Shown here piece by piece: positions 30,849 to 39,460 of a stretch of 51,114 nucleotides of DNA. The notes under the pieces are model-generated. The model was not told where the DNA came from and did no database searches. It worked only from the letters and a program-made list of their open reading frames with translations. The DNA lies in the NCBI RefSeq assembly GCF_900128475.1, contig NZ_LT635837.1, positions 48,272 through 99,385 of the forward strand. Reading direction: 5' to 3'. Each line of letters starts with the position of its first letter. The stretch's first letter is position 1. A program made the position numbers and the translations under genes. This DNA is from Mediterranea massiliensis (GTDB lineage: Bacteria; Bacteroidota; Bacteroidia; Bacteroidales; Bacteroidaceae).

Positions 30849-31874
30849 ATGAAAAGAAATGATTTTAGAAATTTTGCATTGTTAAGCATTTGCTTATTAT
30901 CCATGGGATCTTGTGGATCGGGTAAGTTTATGGACATGACAGCTCCAGAAGAAAGCGGATCGAATGTAATGAAAATCACAGACGAGTCCTCTAATTCAGT
31001 AATGGGAAATGCAAGAATGAATTTCATGATGAAAAATAGTTTTGCCTATTCCACTATCGGAGGATGTAAAAACAGTAATATTTATTGGGGAACAGGACGC
31101 TTACTTGACATTTCACCCGATGGCACTGAACTAGCTTACGTTAGTAACATCAACAAACAATCCAATATTATGGTACGTAAATCTGGTCCTCAGAGCGCAG
31201 CTACACAACGAACATTCAGAAACGTTAATGACTTCTCATGGGGAACTGACGGTAATCTATACTTCTCAGACAACTCAGACGTACAGAAAATGCAAATTGG
31301 AGTCACTAATGCACATTCGGGAAGTTTGATGAGACAACTAACCAATAACAATCTTGATTCAAATCCTGTTATTACGAAAGACGGTAAAATTTTATTTTTC
31401 ACTAGAATTGATAAGTCAGGACCTTCCATTTGGTCACTCAACCTTGAAGACGGAGCTCTTACATCATGTGCTAGAGGATACAACCCGAGTCTGATCGGTG
31501 ACAAGAACGATTCCTTCATTTGCGTCAGAAACTCTACTGCAGGTGTCAGTGAAATCTGGATGATAAACTATGTCGAAGGCAAAGAAACACTGATTCTTTC
31601 GGATAAGGACAGAGGCTTCAGCAATCCTACTGTTTCTCCTGACGGCCAATGGATCTTATGCCAAGGCAACAGCAAATCTTCCATCACAAAGAAAAACAAT
31701 CTCGATTTGTTTGCCGTTAAATTGGATGGTACAAACTTCCTGCAATTGACTTATCATCCTGCCGATGACTGCTGCCCCAAATGGTCTGCAGATGGTAAAT
31801 ATATTTATTTCATTTCGAGTCGAGCCAACAAAAACGACTATTTCAATGTATGGAGAATGAGATTTAATTTATAA
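30849..31874 (+). CDS. TolB-like beta-propeller lipoprotein
   Basis: The 341-residue product has a lipoprotein signal (MKRNDFRNFALLSICLLSMGSC) with the anchor Cys in MGSC. The mature part shows repeated PD40/TolB blade motifs: ISPDGTELAYVSN, TKDGKILFFTRID, VSPDGQWILCQGN and WSADGKYIYFISS. This fits a six-bladed propeller on the outer or inner membrane surface. Such proteins serve in periplasmic or surface complexes in Bacteroidetes; no specific partner is visible. The gene is less GC-rich than the operons around it and stands alone between a promoter and a hairpin terminator. Confidence 0.8.
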   Translation: MKRNDFRNFALLSICLLSMGSCGSGKFMDMTAPEESGSNVMKITDESSNSVMGNARMNFMMKNSFAYSTIGGCKNSNIYWGTGRLLDISPDGTELAYVSNINKQSNIMVRKSGPQSAATQRTFRNVNDFSWGTDGNLYFSDNSDVQKMQIGVTNAHSGSLMRQLTNNNLDSNPVITKDGKILFFTRIDKSGPSIWSLNLEDGALTSCARGYNPSLIGDKNDSFICVRNSTAGVSEIWMINYVEGKETLILSDKDRGFSNPTVSPDGQWILCQGNSKSSITKKNNLDLFAVKLDGTNFLQLTYHPADDCCPKWSADGKYIYFISSRANKNDYFNVWRMRFNL

Positions 31875-31946
31875 AGCTCTAACAACATAACTCGAGCCCC
31901 CGATTGCTACTTTATAACAAACGGTATGCTCGAAACATGCCGACGC

Positions 31947-32008
31947 GGGATTGCACTGTAATTATCCTAAAATAACCATTTTAATCAACAGTGCAATTCC
32001 ACTTTTTT
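31947..32008 (+). terminator. Long hairpin with T tract
   Basis: GGGATTGCACTG (31947-31958) pairs with CAGTGCAATTCC (31989-32000) in twelve pairs with one wobble; the loop is 30 bases and a run of six T follows. It may be a terminator for the lipoprotein gene, though the large loop is unusual. Confidence 0.55.
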
Positions 32009-32134
32009 ATGTAATCTTAATTTGAGCTAAGACATCATTTGAAATTGATAATAACAGTAGTGACAGACATACAAAAGAGCAAATTCAAAACAGAATATTT
32101 TTCCCAACGGTATCTTAAATTCATGACTTCTGAT

Positions 32135-32142
32135 TATCTTTG
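32135..32142 (+). promoter_or_regulatory. Promoter -7 element of DEAD-box helicase
   Basis: TATCTTTG matches TAnnTTTG, 20 bases before the start codon at 32163. Confidence 0.45.
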
Positions 32143-32162
32143 CACGAAATTAGAGTTATAAC

Positions 32163-33428
32163 ATGAAATTTTCTGAATTACCCCTGAACGACAGTGTTCT
32201 CGACGCGCTCGACGCCATGCGCTTCGAAGAATGCACCCCGATACAGGAAAAAGCCATCCCCGTGATACTCGAAGGCAGGGACCTGATAGCCGTCGCACAG
32301 ACAGGAACAGGAAAAACGGCCGCCTACCTGCTGCCCATCCTGAACCGTCTCTCCGAAGAAGAACATGCCGAAGATGCCATCAACTGCATCGTGATGGCAC
32401 CTACCCGCGAATTGGCCCAGCAGATAGACCAGCAGATGGAGGGATTCGCTTATTTCCTGCCCGTGAGCAGCGTGGCGGTGTATGGCGGAAACGATGGTAT
32501 CCTCTTCGAACAGCAGAAGAAAGGCCTGACGCTGGGAGCCGACGTGGTGATAGCCACCCCCGGCCGTCTGATTGCCCACCTCAACCTGGGCTACGTGGAC
32601 CTGTCGAAGGTGTCCTACTTCATCTTGGACGAAGCCGACCGCATGCTCGACATGGGTTTCCACGACGACATCATGCAGATTGTGAAGTATCTGCCCAAGA
32701 ACCGGCAGACCATCATGTTCTCGGCCACCATGCCGACCAAAATACAGCAGCTGGCCAACAACATCCTGAACAACCCCGTCGAAGTGAAGCTGGCCGTCTC
32801 CAAGCCGGCGGACAAAATCATACAGGCAGCCTACGTGTGCTACGAAAACCAGAAGCTGGGCATCATCCGCAGCCTTTTCACGGACGAGGTGCCCGAGCGG
32901 GTCATCATCTTTGCCTCGTCGAAAATCAAGGTGAAGGAAGTGACCAAGGCCCTGAAGCAGATGAAGCTGAATGTAGGCGAAATGCACTCCGACCTGGAGC
33001 AGGCGCAGCGCGAGGCCGTCATGCACGAGTTCAAGGCAGGACGCGTCAACATCCTGGTGGCAACGGACATCGTGGCCCGAGGCATCGATATCGACGACAT
33101 CCGCCTGGTCATCAACTTCGACGTACCCCACGACTGCGAGGACTATGTGCACCGCATCGGACGTACTGCCCGTGCCAACAACGACGGCGTGGCCATCACC
33201 TTCGTCAGCGAGAAGGAGCAGACCAACTTCCACACCATCGAGAAGTTCCTCGAAAAGGATATCTATAAAATCCCCGTCCCTGCCGAACTGGGCGAAGCAC
33301 CCGAATACCAGCCGCGCAACCACGACAAGGGCGGACGCAAACGGGGCGGAAGCGGCAATGGAAACAAGTCCCATCGGGGCGGCAAGAAACGCTCGGGCGG
33401 CAAGGGAGCCAAGCCGAGCAAGGAATAA
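32163..33428 (+). CDS. DEAD-box RNA helicase (RhlE-like)
   Basis: The 421-residue ATP-dependent RNA helicase has all core motifs: Q motif FEECTPIQEKAIPVIL, motif I AQTGTGKT, Ia PTRELAQQ, II LDEADRMLDMGF, III SAT, and motif VI HRIGRTAR with ARGIDID before it. The C-terminal tail of about 50 residues is basic and Gly-rich (GGRKRGGSGNGNKSHRGGKKRSGG), a nonspecific RNA-binding region typical of RhlE-type enzymes in Bacteroidetes. Expected roles are ribosome assembly and cold adaptation. It is monocistronic, followed by a strong terminator shared with the convergent gene. Confidence 0.93.
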   Translation: MKFSELPLNDSVLDALDAMRFEECTPIQEKAIPVILEGRDLIAVAQTGTGKTAAYLLPILNRLSEEEHAEDAINCIVMAPTRELAQQIDQQMEGFAYFLPVSSVAVYGGNDGILFEQQKKGLTLGADVVIATPGRLIAHLNLGYVDLSKVSYFILDEADRMLDMGFHDDIMQIVKYLPKNRQTIMFSATMPTKIQQLANNILNNPVEVKLAVSKPADKIIQAAYVCYENQKLGIIRSLFTDEVPERVIIFASSKIKVKEVTKALKQMKLNVGEMHSDLEQAQREAVMHEFKAGRVNILVATDIVARGIDIDDIRLVINFDVPHDCEDYVHRIGRTARANNDGVAITFVSEKEQTNFHTIEKFLEKDIYKIPVPAELGEAPEYQPRNHDKGGRKRGGSGNGNKSHRGGKKRSGGKGAKPSKE

Positions 33429-33452
33429 CAAGAAGCGACAACGATAAAAAGC

Positions 33453-33497
33453 GGAGGGATGCTGAGACTCACTCGAGTCAGCATCCCTCCGTTTCGT
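33453..33497. terminator. Bidirectional terminator
   Basis: CGGAGGGATGCTGA (33453-33466) is the reverse complement of TCAGCATCCCTCCG (33479-33492), flanked by A-rich DNA on one side and TTTCG on the other. It separates the convergent helicase and Wzi-like genes. Confidence 0.85.
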
Positions 33498-33512
33498 TTA
33501 CAGCCTGCAGGC

Positions 33513-34943
33513 TCAGAATGTCTTGCGCACCTTCAGCTGGAAGCCGAAGTTGTCGCCATAGATATCTCCTGTATCCAATCCCAGCGAAGCATGGAAGGCC
33601 CACGTCTTCAGCTTGGCCGGCCGGTATTGGAAAGCGGCATAGGCCGAAAAGTTCTCCAAAATATCCAAGGTAGGTGCCCCATGCGTACCCCAGGTGCGGT
33701 TCATCGTCAGCTTGGCCATGTATTCCCATTCATCGGAAATTTCGCCGCTCCATCCCAGGTGGACAGCCTTCACACGATTGTACTTGAACGACAGGGTGCC
33801 GTTCTCATTATAAATGGGCGAACGGAGCAGAGGGTTTCCGTTGGCCATGCCCCAATGGGCCCAGCCGGGATACAGGCCGTTGTTGTAATAGTTGTCGCTG
33901 CCGCCCGTCTTGTGCACAGGGCCTTCTTCAGGCTCGTGCAGCCCATGCAGGGGGCCGCTCTGGTTGGTAGTCTGCAGATACTCCAATACGATGTTATTGA
34001 TGGGGCGGAAGCGCTTGAATTTCAGTTCCAAGCCCCACAGACCATCCCATCCGTTCTGCTTGCCCATGGCTGAAAAATCTTCAAAATAATTGTCCAAATA
34101 GAGACTGACAGCCACCTCCTTACCGCGATAAGTACCGCGGATCTGCTCTGTTCCGACAAAGTTTCCCTGATAGAACAAGGCATCGTTGACGGGTTTGTCC
34201 TCGCCGGCTGAACCAGGTATAAAGATGCGGAAGTAGTCTTTCAGGCTGTTGCCCAGGTCCGTTACCCCACTGGCGGTCACCATCTGCCCACCGAATTGCG
34301 TGTCGAGCGTCATGCCGAAATCGAGCTGCCACTTGCCTCCAGGCACGCCGATACGAACAAACCCCTCCTTGTGATGGTATTTGATGTTCTTCGTATACCA
34401 GCCTCCTGCAGCCAAATTGGTATGGGCTTCCATCCAGTTGCTGTCCGTAAACCATCCATACGAAATTTCTCCCTTGATGGCCAGGCGGGGCAACAGGTAG
34501 AGATATTCTGGAATGCCGATCATAATCTGGGGAATGGGTTTGGAGTTGCCCGACCACGTCAGCTCGCCGCTGCTCAGGCGGGAATTGATCAATGGAGCGG
34601 TCATCTCCTTGCTGCCGGCAAAAATGCCGAACCATTTGTAGCGGAAGTCAGTGTAAGCCTGCTGGATGCCCGAATTGAATCCTGCGGCCGCCACCAGATC
34701 CAGCCCTCCGCTTACCGTCCACTTTCCCCATTGGTCATGGTAGAAAACGCCTCCGCGGATGTATGTGCTGTTGTCCAACGAAGCCAGCCCCTGCAGGTTG
34801 CTCATCTGCCACAAGGGGGTGTTGTCACCCGTATGGACCGTTGCGCCATATTCTACAAAAGGATCCAACTTCCTTTCTTTCTGCGCCATGGCATTTCCTC
34901 CACCCAGTAGCAGGAAAGCCAGAAGACAGGTACCGATTCGCAT
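33513..34943 (-). CDS. Wzi-like capsule assembly outer-membrane protein
   Basis: The 476-residue product has a Sec signal (MRIGTCLLAFLLLGGGNAMAQ) and many amphipathic beta strands with aromatic residues, ending in FQLKVRKTF; a terminal Phe is a typical outer-membrane barrel signal. Segments such as GIFAGSKEMTAPLINSRLSSGELTWSGNSKPIPQIMIG match the capsule assembly Wzi family of Bacteroidetes. In enterobacteria Wzi anchors capsule on the surface; that role here is only inferred. No capsule genes are adjacent. A TACTTTTG promoter element lies 32 bases upstream of the start. Confidence 0.8.
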   Translation of the reverse strand: MRIGTCLLAFLLLGGGNAMAQKERKLDPFVEYGATVHTGDNTPLWQMSNLQGLASLDNSTYIRGGVFYHDQWGKWTVSGGLDLVAAAGFNSGIQQAYTDFRYKWFGIFAGSKEMTAPLINSRLSSGELTWSGNSKPIPQIMIGIPEYLYLLPRLAIKGEISYGWFTDSNWMEAHTNLAAGGWYTKNIKYHHKEGFVRIGVPGGKWQLDFGMTLDTQFGGQMVTASGVTDLGNSLKDYFRIFIPGSAGEDKPVNDALFYQGNFVGTEQIRGTYRGKEVAVSLYLDNYFEDFSAMGKQNGWDGLWGLELKFKRFRPINNIVLEYLQTTNQSGPLHGLHEPEEGPVHKTGGSDNYYNNGLYPGWAHWGMANGNPLLRSPIYNENGTLSFKYNRVKAVHLGWSGEISDEWEYMAKLTMNRTWGTHGAPTLDILENFSAYAAFQYRPAKLKTWAFHASLGLDTGDIYGDNFGFQLKVRKTF

Positions 34944-34974
34944 ATAAATAGTGTAAGTCTAATGTAAAACGCTG

Positions 34975-34982
34975 CAAAAGTA
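34975..34982 (-). promoter_or_regulatory. Promoter -7 element of the Wzi-like gene
   Basis: On the minus strand this reads TACTTTTG, matching TAnnTTTG, 31 bases before the start codon. Confidence 0.4.
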
Positions 34983-35070
34983 GGAAAAATATGCTGTTCA
35001 GCCGCCATATTGTTGATATTTTGTTCATAAGAAAAGTTGGGGAAACAATCGTTTTTTCCGATAAATACGT

Positions 35071-35078
35071 TATTTTTG
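35071..35078 (+). promoter_or_regulatory. Promoter -7 element at the HU/SPOR gene start
   Basis: TATTTTTG matches TAnnTTTG but lies only five bases before the ATG at 35083. A transcript from it would begin at or within a few bases of the start codon, giving a leaderless or near-leaderless mRNA. Confidence 0.4.
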
Positions 35079-35082
35079 CATC

Positions 35083-36213
35083 ATGATTGATTTGGCCCGA
35101 CACATAGAGACACTGCTGCTGGAGAATGATTGCGTCATTCTTCCCGACTTAGGCGGATTTGTAGCCCATTACAATGCGGCAACCTACATCGAGGAAGAGC
35201 ACACGTTCCTCCCTCCCACGCGCACCATCGGCTTCAACCCTCAGCTGAAGATGAACGACGGAGTGCTGGTGCAGTCCTATATGTCTGTATACGGCACCAA
35301 CTTTTCGGATGCCACGCGAATGGTCAACAAGAAGATACAGGAACTCATCGCCAGCCTCCATGAAAACGGGAAAGTGGTACTGCCCAACGTCGGCGAAATC
35401 CGTTATACCATTCACGGTACCTACGATTTCGTTCCATACGACAATCAGGTGACTACCCCCAGCCTCTATGGTCTGGACAGCTTCGAGATGAAACCGCTGG
35501 CCGAACTGCAAAGGAAAGAAGATCGGAAGCCTACAGCAGGCATGCCGCGTCGCATGCCGACCGTCACGACAACCATGGCCAAACCTCAAAGACGGCTGCG
35601 CACCTTCCGCCTGAACCGCACTTACCTGACCAACGCTGTGGCCATGATTGCGGCAGTGATATTGTTCTTTCTCTTTTCTACGCCCATAGAAAATACAGAA
35701 GTCGTCCAAGGCAACTATGCCCGCCTGCTCCCTGAAGAGCTGCTCGAGCAAATAGGAAAAAGCTCATTGGCCGTAACGCCTGTACAACAACCTGAAGCGG
35801 CTCCCCAGAAGACAGCGTCCGCTCAAGCTCAACGCCGCCCTGCCACAACCGAGAACAAGGCCAAGCACGTCAAGCCGATTGTCATGCGGGAAGTGAAAGT
35901 CAAGGACCTTGCGACTGACAAAACCGAAACGAAACAAGAGCAGACAGCTGCCCAACCCGTTGCGGCACCTGTTGCCAAAGCAGCCAAAAAGCCCTATCAC
36001 ATCATTGTAGCCAGTGTAGCTACGGAGAAAGATGCCCAGGCGATGGCCAGTCAGCTGAAAGAGAAAGGTTATGCAGGAGCTTCCGCCATCATCGGCAACG
36101 GTAAAATGAGGGTAAGCATCGAATCGTTTGCCACGCAAGCCGAAGCTTATCAAAGCCTGCAAAGCATTCGTCAGAACAAAAACTACGAGAGTGCCTGGGT
36201 ACTGAAGTACTAA
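35083..36213 (+). CDS. HU-CCDC81 and SPOR domain protein
   Basis: The 376-residue protein has three parts. The N-terminal HU-CCDC81 type domain runs MIDLARHIETLLLENDCVILPDLGGFVAHY to about residue 140. A single membrane helix follows at about 186-205 (YLTNAVAMIAAVILFFLFSTP). After an Ala/Lys/Pro-rich periplasmic linker, the C-terminal SPOR domain (YHIIVASVATEKDAQAMASQLKEKGYAGASAII) binds denuded septal peptidoglycan. The layout is typical of Bacteroidetes and suggests a link between an inner DNA-binding-like domain and the division site. It is followed by the zinc-ribbon/FHA gene, probably co-transcribed. Confidence 0.88.
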   Translation: MIDLARHIETLLLENDCVILPDLGGFVAHYNAATYIEEEHTFLPPTRTIGFNPQLKMNDGVLVQSYMSVYGTNFSDATRMVNKKIQELIASLHENGKVVLPNVGEIRYTIHGTYDFVPYDNQVTTPSLYGLDSFEMKPLAELQRKEDRKPTAGMPRRMPTVTTTMAKPQRRLRTFRLNRTYLTNAVAMIAAVILFFLFSTPIENTEVVQGNYARLLPEELLEQIGKSSLAVTPVQQPEAAPQKTASAQAQRRPATTENKAKHVKPIVMREVKVKDLATDKTETKQEQTAAQPVAAPVAKAAKKPYHIIVASVATEKDAQAMASQLKEKGYAGASAIIGNGKMRVSIESFATQAEAYQSLQSIRQNKNYESAWVLKY

Positions 36214-36258
36214 ACGCACTCGACTCTCTGTACCAAGCAAATATAACCCCTATCAGGA

Positions 36259-36780
36259 ATGAAACGAATACGTTGCCCCAAATGTGAAAGTTATCTGACT
36301 TTCGACGAAACCAAATATACCGAAGGCCAGTCTTTGGTCTTCGTTTGCGACCATTGCAAGAAGCAGTTCAGCATCCGCCTGGGAAAGACCAAGATGCAGG
36401 CCCCGCGCAAGGAAGAAAAGCTGGACGAAAGCGAATACCAGGAAGCCTATGGCAGCATCACTGTCATCGAGAATGTTTTCGGCTTCAAGCAGGTGCTTCC
36501 GCTGAAAGAGGGCGACAACATCATCGGCCGTCGCTGCATCGGAACGGAAATCAACGTACCTATCGAGACGTCGGACATGAGCATGGACCGCCGCCACTGC
36601 ATCATCAACGTCAAGCGCAACAAGCAGGGCGAACTGGTCTACACCCTCCGCGACGCCCCCAGCCTGACCGGCACGTTCCTGAACAATGAAATTCTGGGTG
36701 ACAAGGACCGCATCCGCATCGAAGACGGAGCGATTGTCACCATCGGCGCCACCACCTTCATCCTGCGGGCGGCAAAATAA
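36259..36780 (+). CDS. Zinc-ribbon and FHA domain protein
   Basis: The 173-residue protein has an N-terminal zinc ribbon with CPKC (residues 6-9) and CDHC (about 31-34). An FHA domain runs from about residue 85 to the end (NIIGRRCIGTEINVPIETSDMSMDRRHCIINV and SLTGTFLNNEILGDKDRIRIEDGAIVTIG). FHA domains bind phosphothreonine peptides; the Arg-Arg and the S-x-x-H-like segment are recognisable (SMDRRHC). The substrate is unknown. It lies 45 bases after the SPOR gene and ends at a bidirectional terminator. Confidence 0.85.
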   Translation: MKRIRCPKCESYLTFDETKYTEGQSLVFVCDHCKKQFSIRLGKTKMQAPRKEEKLDESEYQEAYGSITVIENVFGFKQVLPLKEGDNIIGRRCIGTEINVPIETSDMSMDRRHCIINVKRNKQGELVYTLRDAPSLTGTFLNNEILGDKDRIRIEDGAIVTIGATTFILRAAK

Positions 36781-36781
36781 A

Positions 36782-36810
36782 AAAAGGAGGCTGAAATCGG
36801 CCTCCTTTTC
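36782..36810. terminator. Bidirectional terminator
   Basis: AAAAGGAGGC (36782-36791) pairs with GCCTCCTTTT (36800-36809) around an eight-base loop between convergent genes. Confidence 0.85.
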
Positions 36811-36831
36811 TTATATCTCTTCAGATACTGG

Positions 36832-37665
36832 TTATTCGGCATCCGAAGCCGTCGTTCTTCTTCTCCGAGTCGGCTTTTCCTTGGCAGCATCTGCCTTCGG
36901 CTCTACTGTTACGCCTGCCAGTTCAGGGTCTATCATGATACGGCCACAATATTCGCAAACGATGATTTTCTTGCGCGAACGAATGTCCAGCTGTCTCTGG
37001 GGCGGAATCTTGTTGAAGCAACCACCGCAAGCGTCACGCTGTACGTAGACGATGCCCAAACCGTTTCTGGAATTCTTGCGGATACGCTTGAACGACTGAA
37101 GCAGACGGGGTTCAATCTTGGTTTCCAGATCCTTGGCCTTGTCTCTCAGCTTCTCTTCCTCCTGCTTGGTTTCCGAAACGATTTCGTCCAGTTCGTTCTT
37201 CTTCACCTCCAGGTCCTGTTTTCTTTCTTCCAGCTGTGCAGTGCAAGTTTCCACTTCTTTTTCTTTGGCGGCTTCCTGCTCCGTAAACTCACGGATGCGC
37301 TTCTCGCACAGTTCTATTTCCAGTGATTGGAATTCAATTTCCTTGCTCAGGAAGTCATACTCACGATTGTTGCGCACGTTGTCCTGCTGGTCCTTGTACT
37401 TTGCGACAGAAGCCTTGGCTGTCTCGATTTCTACCTTCTTGGTAGCGATGGACGATTTCAGCTCGGCAATTTCCGAATTGATTCTCTCGATACGGGTGTT
37501 CAAACCGGCAATCTCGTCTTCCAAATCCTGTACTTCCAACGGAAGTTCTCCTCTCAGTGTCTTGATTTCGTCAATCTTCGAGAGAGTTGTCTGCAACTGG
37601 AACAAAGTTTTCAGTTTCTGTTCCACCGTCAGTTCCTGCGAATCTTTCTTTGCTTCTTTAGCCAT
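36832..37665 (-). CDS. C4 zinc-ribbon coiled-coil protein
   Basis: The 277-residue protein has a long coiled coil from about residue 10 to 180 (regular Glu/Lys/Leu heptads) and then a C4 zinc ribbon: CGGCFNKIPPQRQLDIRSRKKIIVCEYCGRIM. It ends in a Lys/Arg-rich tail (KEKPTRRRRTTASD). This is the conserved bacterial family with a C4-type zinc ribbon (zf-RING_7 type), commonly encoded next to Nif3 as here. The gene lies five bases after nif3-like on the same strand. Its function is not well defined. Confidence 0.85.
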   Translation of the reverse strand: MAKEAKKDSQELTVEQKLKTLFQLQTTLSKIDEIKTLRGELPLEVQDLEDEIAGLNTRIERINSEIAELKSSIATKKVEIETAKASVAKYKDQQDNVRNNREYDFLSKEIEFQSLEIELCEKRIREFTEQEAAKEKEVETCTAQLEERKQDLEVKKNELDEIVSETKQEEEKLRDKAKDLETKIEPRLLQSFKRIRKNSRNGLGIVYVQRDACGGCFNKIPPQRQLDIRSRKKIIVCEYCGRIMIDPELAGVTVEPKADAAKEKPTRRRRTTASDAE

Positions 37666-37670
37666 TTTAG

Positions 37671-38765
37671 TTACATGTATTTTATGGGATTGGTGTTCAC
37701 CCGCGTCTGCTGTACGTCCAGACTGGGAAACAGGTCCCTGATTATAGTATAGAATATTTCTTTCGTATATTGCTCGCTTTCGTAGTGTCCCGTCTCGGCC
37801 AGCAGGATTTCACCTTCGTGGCCGAAAAACTCATGATACTTGATTTCTCCTGTAAGGAACACGTCCGCCCGTTGCCGGATGGCCAATGGCAGAAGAAAAG
37901 CGCCTGCGCCTCCACACAAAGCAACGGTTTGTATCTCCCTTCCCATCAGTTTGTTATGGCGAAGGCATTCCACTTCGAACGTCTTCTTGACGCGCTTCAG
38001 GAACTCCAGTTCCGTCTCAGGCTTTTCCAGTTCGCCTATCACGCCCGCCCCAGCCTGCTGCCATGTGTTCTGCAGCGGATACAAGTCGAAAGCAGGTTCC
38101 TCATACGGATGCACCTTCAGCAGAGCCCTGACAGCTTCCGCCTTCCGATAGGCAGGCACGATGGTCTCGATGCGCACCTCTGCCTCGGTATGCAGTTCGC
38201 CGACAGCGCCACAATAGGGATGTGTCCCCTCCTGTGCCCGAAACGTACCGCTGCCTTCCACGTTGTAGCTGCACGAGTCATAGCGTCCGATACAGCCGCA
38301 TCCGGCCGCAAACAAGACGTTTCTCACCTCTTCGGCCTGCGCCACAGGCACATACGTGACCAGCTTCACCAGGGCTTCTTCCTTGGGCTCGAGCACACGT
38401 ACGTTCTTCAGTCCGAGTTTCTCGGCTATCTTGAAGTTGACCCCACCCCAGGCGTTGTCCATATTGGTATGGGCAGCATAAATCACGATGTCGTTCTTGA
38501 TTGCTTTCAGGATGCAACGCTCCACGTAGTCCCGTCCCGTAATCGACTTGCAGCCCTTGAAGAGGAGCGGATGATGGGCAATCACCAGATTATAACCAAG
38601 TCCGATAGCCTCGTCCAGCACAGCTTCGGTTACGTCAAGACACAACAAAGCCCCTGTTGCTTCCGCTTCTGTCAATCCGATTTGCAGGCCGGCATTGTCA
38701 AATCCGTCTTGCAATGGCAGAGGCGCGAACCGTTCAAGGGCGCTTACGATCTCTTTTATCTTCAT
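37671..38765 (-). CDS. Nif3-like dinuclear metal centre protein
   Basis: The 364-residue protein is of the NIF3/YbgI/YqfO family. Metal-binding segments include the early HHPLLF (LVIAHHPLLFKGCKSI), TNMDNA and, near the end, GEIKYHEFFGHEGEILLAETGHYESEQYT. The length indicates the long form with a PII-like insert in the middle (about residues 125-240), as in YqfO. Family members form hexamers; the substrate is unknown, and a GTP cyclohydrolase activity has been reported for some. It is the upstream gene of a two-gene unit with the zinc-ribbon coiled-coil protein. Confidence 0.88.
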   Translation of the reverse strand: MKIKEIVSALERFAPLPLQDGFDNAGLQIGLTEAEATGALLCLDVTEAVLDEAIGLGYNLVIAHHPLLFKGCKSITGRDYVERCILKAIKNDIVIYAAHTNMDNAWGGVNFKIAEKLGLKNVRVLEPKEEALVKLVTYVPVAQAEEVRNVLFAAGCGCIGRYDSCSYNVEGSGTFRAQEGTHPYCGAVGELHTEAEVRIETIVPAYRKAEAVRALLKVHPYEEPAFDLYPLQNTWQQAGAGVIGELEKPETELEFLKRVKKTFEVECLRHNKLMGREIQTVALCGGAGAFLLPLAIRQRADVFLTGEIKYHEFFGHEGEILLAETGHYESEQYTKEIFYTIIRDLFPSLDVQQTRVNTNPIKYM

Positions 38766-38784
38766 AAAACAGAGAATTTGGGTG

Positions 38785-38792
38785 CAAAGATA
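38785..38792 (-). promoter_or_regulatory. Promoter -7 element of the nif3-like unit
   Basis: On the minus strand this reads TATCTTTG (TAnnTTTG), 20 bases before the start codon at 38765. Confidence 0.4.
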
Positions 38793-38876
38793 AGAAAAAA
38801 GAATGAATACAGGCAGGAGAACCTATTTTTTTGCAACCCATTTCTCCTTTATTCTGACGAAGCCAAATATTTGTCG

Positions 38877-38884
38877 TATCTTTG
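38877..38884 (+). promoter_or_regulatory. Promoter -7 element of the DUF2148-aguA unit
   Basis: TATCTTTG matches TAnnTTTG, 37 bases before the start at 38921. Confidence 0.4.
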
Positions 38885-38920
38885 TCTCACTGATTCATTC
38901 AAAAAAACGACATTCAGATT

Positions 38921-39460
38921 ATGATACAGAACGAAAGAGACTTGCGCCACGAGCATGTACTCGCCGTGGCCCGACAAATGATGACAGCCGCCCGCACCGC
39001 TCCCAAAGGCAAGGGCATCGACGTCGTAGAGGTGGCTATGGTAACCGACGATGATTTGCAAAAACTCTCCGACACAATGCGGCAGATATCCGAAGAGACC
39101 GGCATGAAATTCTTCTTGCGCGATGCCGACAACATCCTGCAGGCCGAATGCGTCGTCATCATAGGTACACGCGAGCAGGCTCAGGGCCTGAACTGCGGGC
39201 ATTGTGGCTTCGCCACCTGCGCTGCCCGTACCGAAGGAGTGCCTTGTGCACTGAACACCATAGATGTGGGCATCGCTGTCGGTTCGGCCTGCGCCATGGC
39301 TGCCGACCTGCGTGTCGATACGCGTGTCATGTTCTCTGCTGGACTGGCTGCCCAACGCCTGCAATGGCTGCCCCAATGCAAGAACGTACTGGCCATCCCC
39401 GTCAGTGCCTCTTCCAAGAATCCGTTCTTCGACCGTAAACCCAAGGAGGCCAACAAGTGA
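38921..39460 (+). CDS. DUF2148 ferredoxin-like protein
   Basis: The 179-residue protein has a Cys-rich segment LNCGHCGFATCAARTEGVPCA plus later cysteines, matching DUF2148 proteins with a ferredoxin-like iron-sulfur domain. RTAPKGKGID near the N-terminus is also typical. The function is unknown, possibly electron transfer. Its stop overlaps the aguA start by one base, so the two are likely co-translated, although a link to agmatine metabolism is not established. Confidence 0.85.
   Translation: MIQNERDLRHEHVLAVARQMMTAARTAPKGKGIDVVEVAMVTDDDLQKLSDTMRQISEETGMKFFLRDADNILQAECVVIIGTREQAQGLNCGHCGFATCAARTEGVPCALNTIDVGIAVGSACAMAADLRVDTRVMFSAGLAAQRLQWLPQCKNVLAIPVSASSKNPFFDRKPKEANK

Noticed and set aside
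32178..33431. Open frame of 417 codons opposite the DEAD-box helicase
   Set aside because: All helicase motifs are on the plus strand and the antisense product is His/Val-rich without domains.
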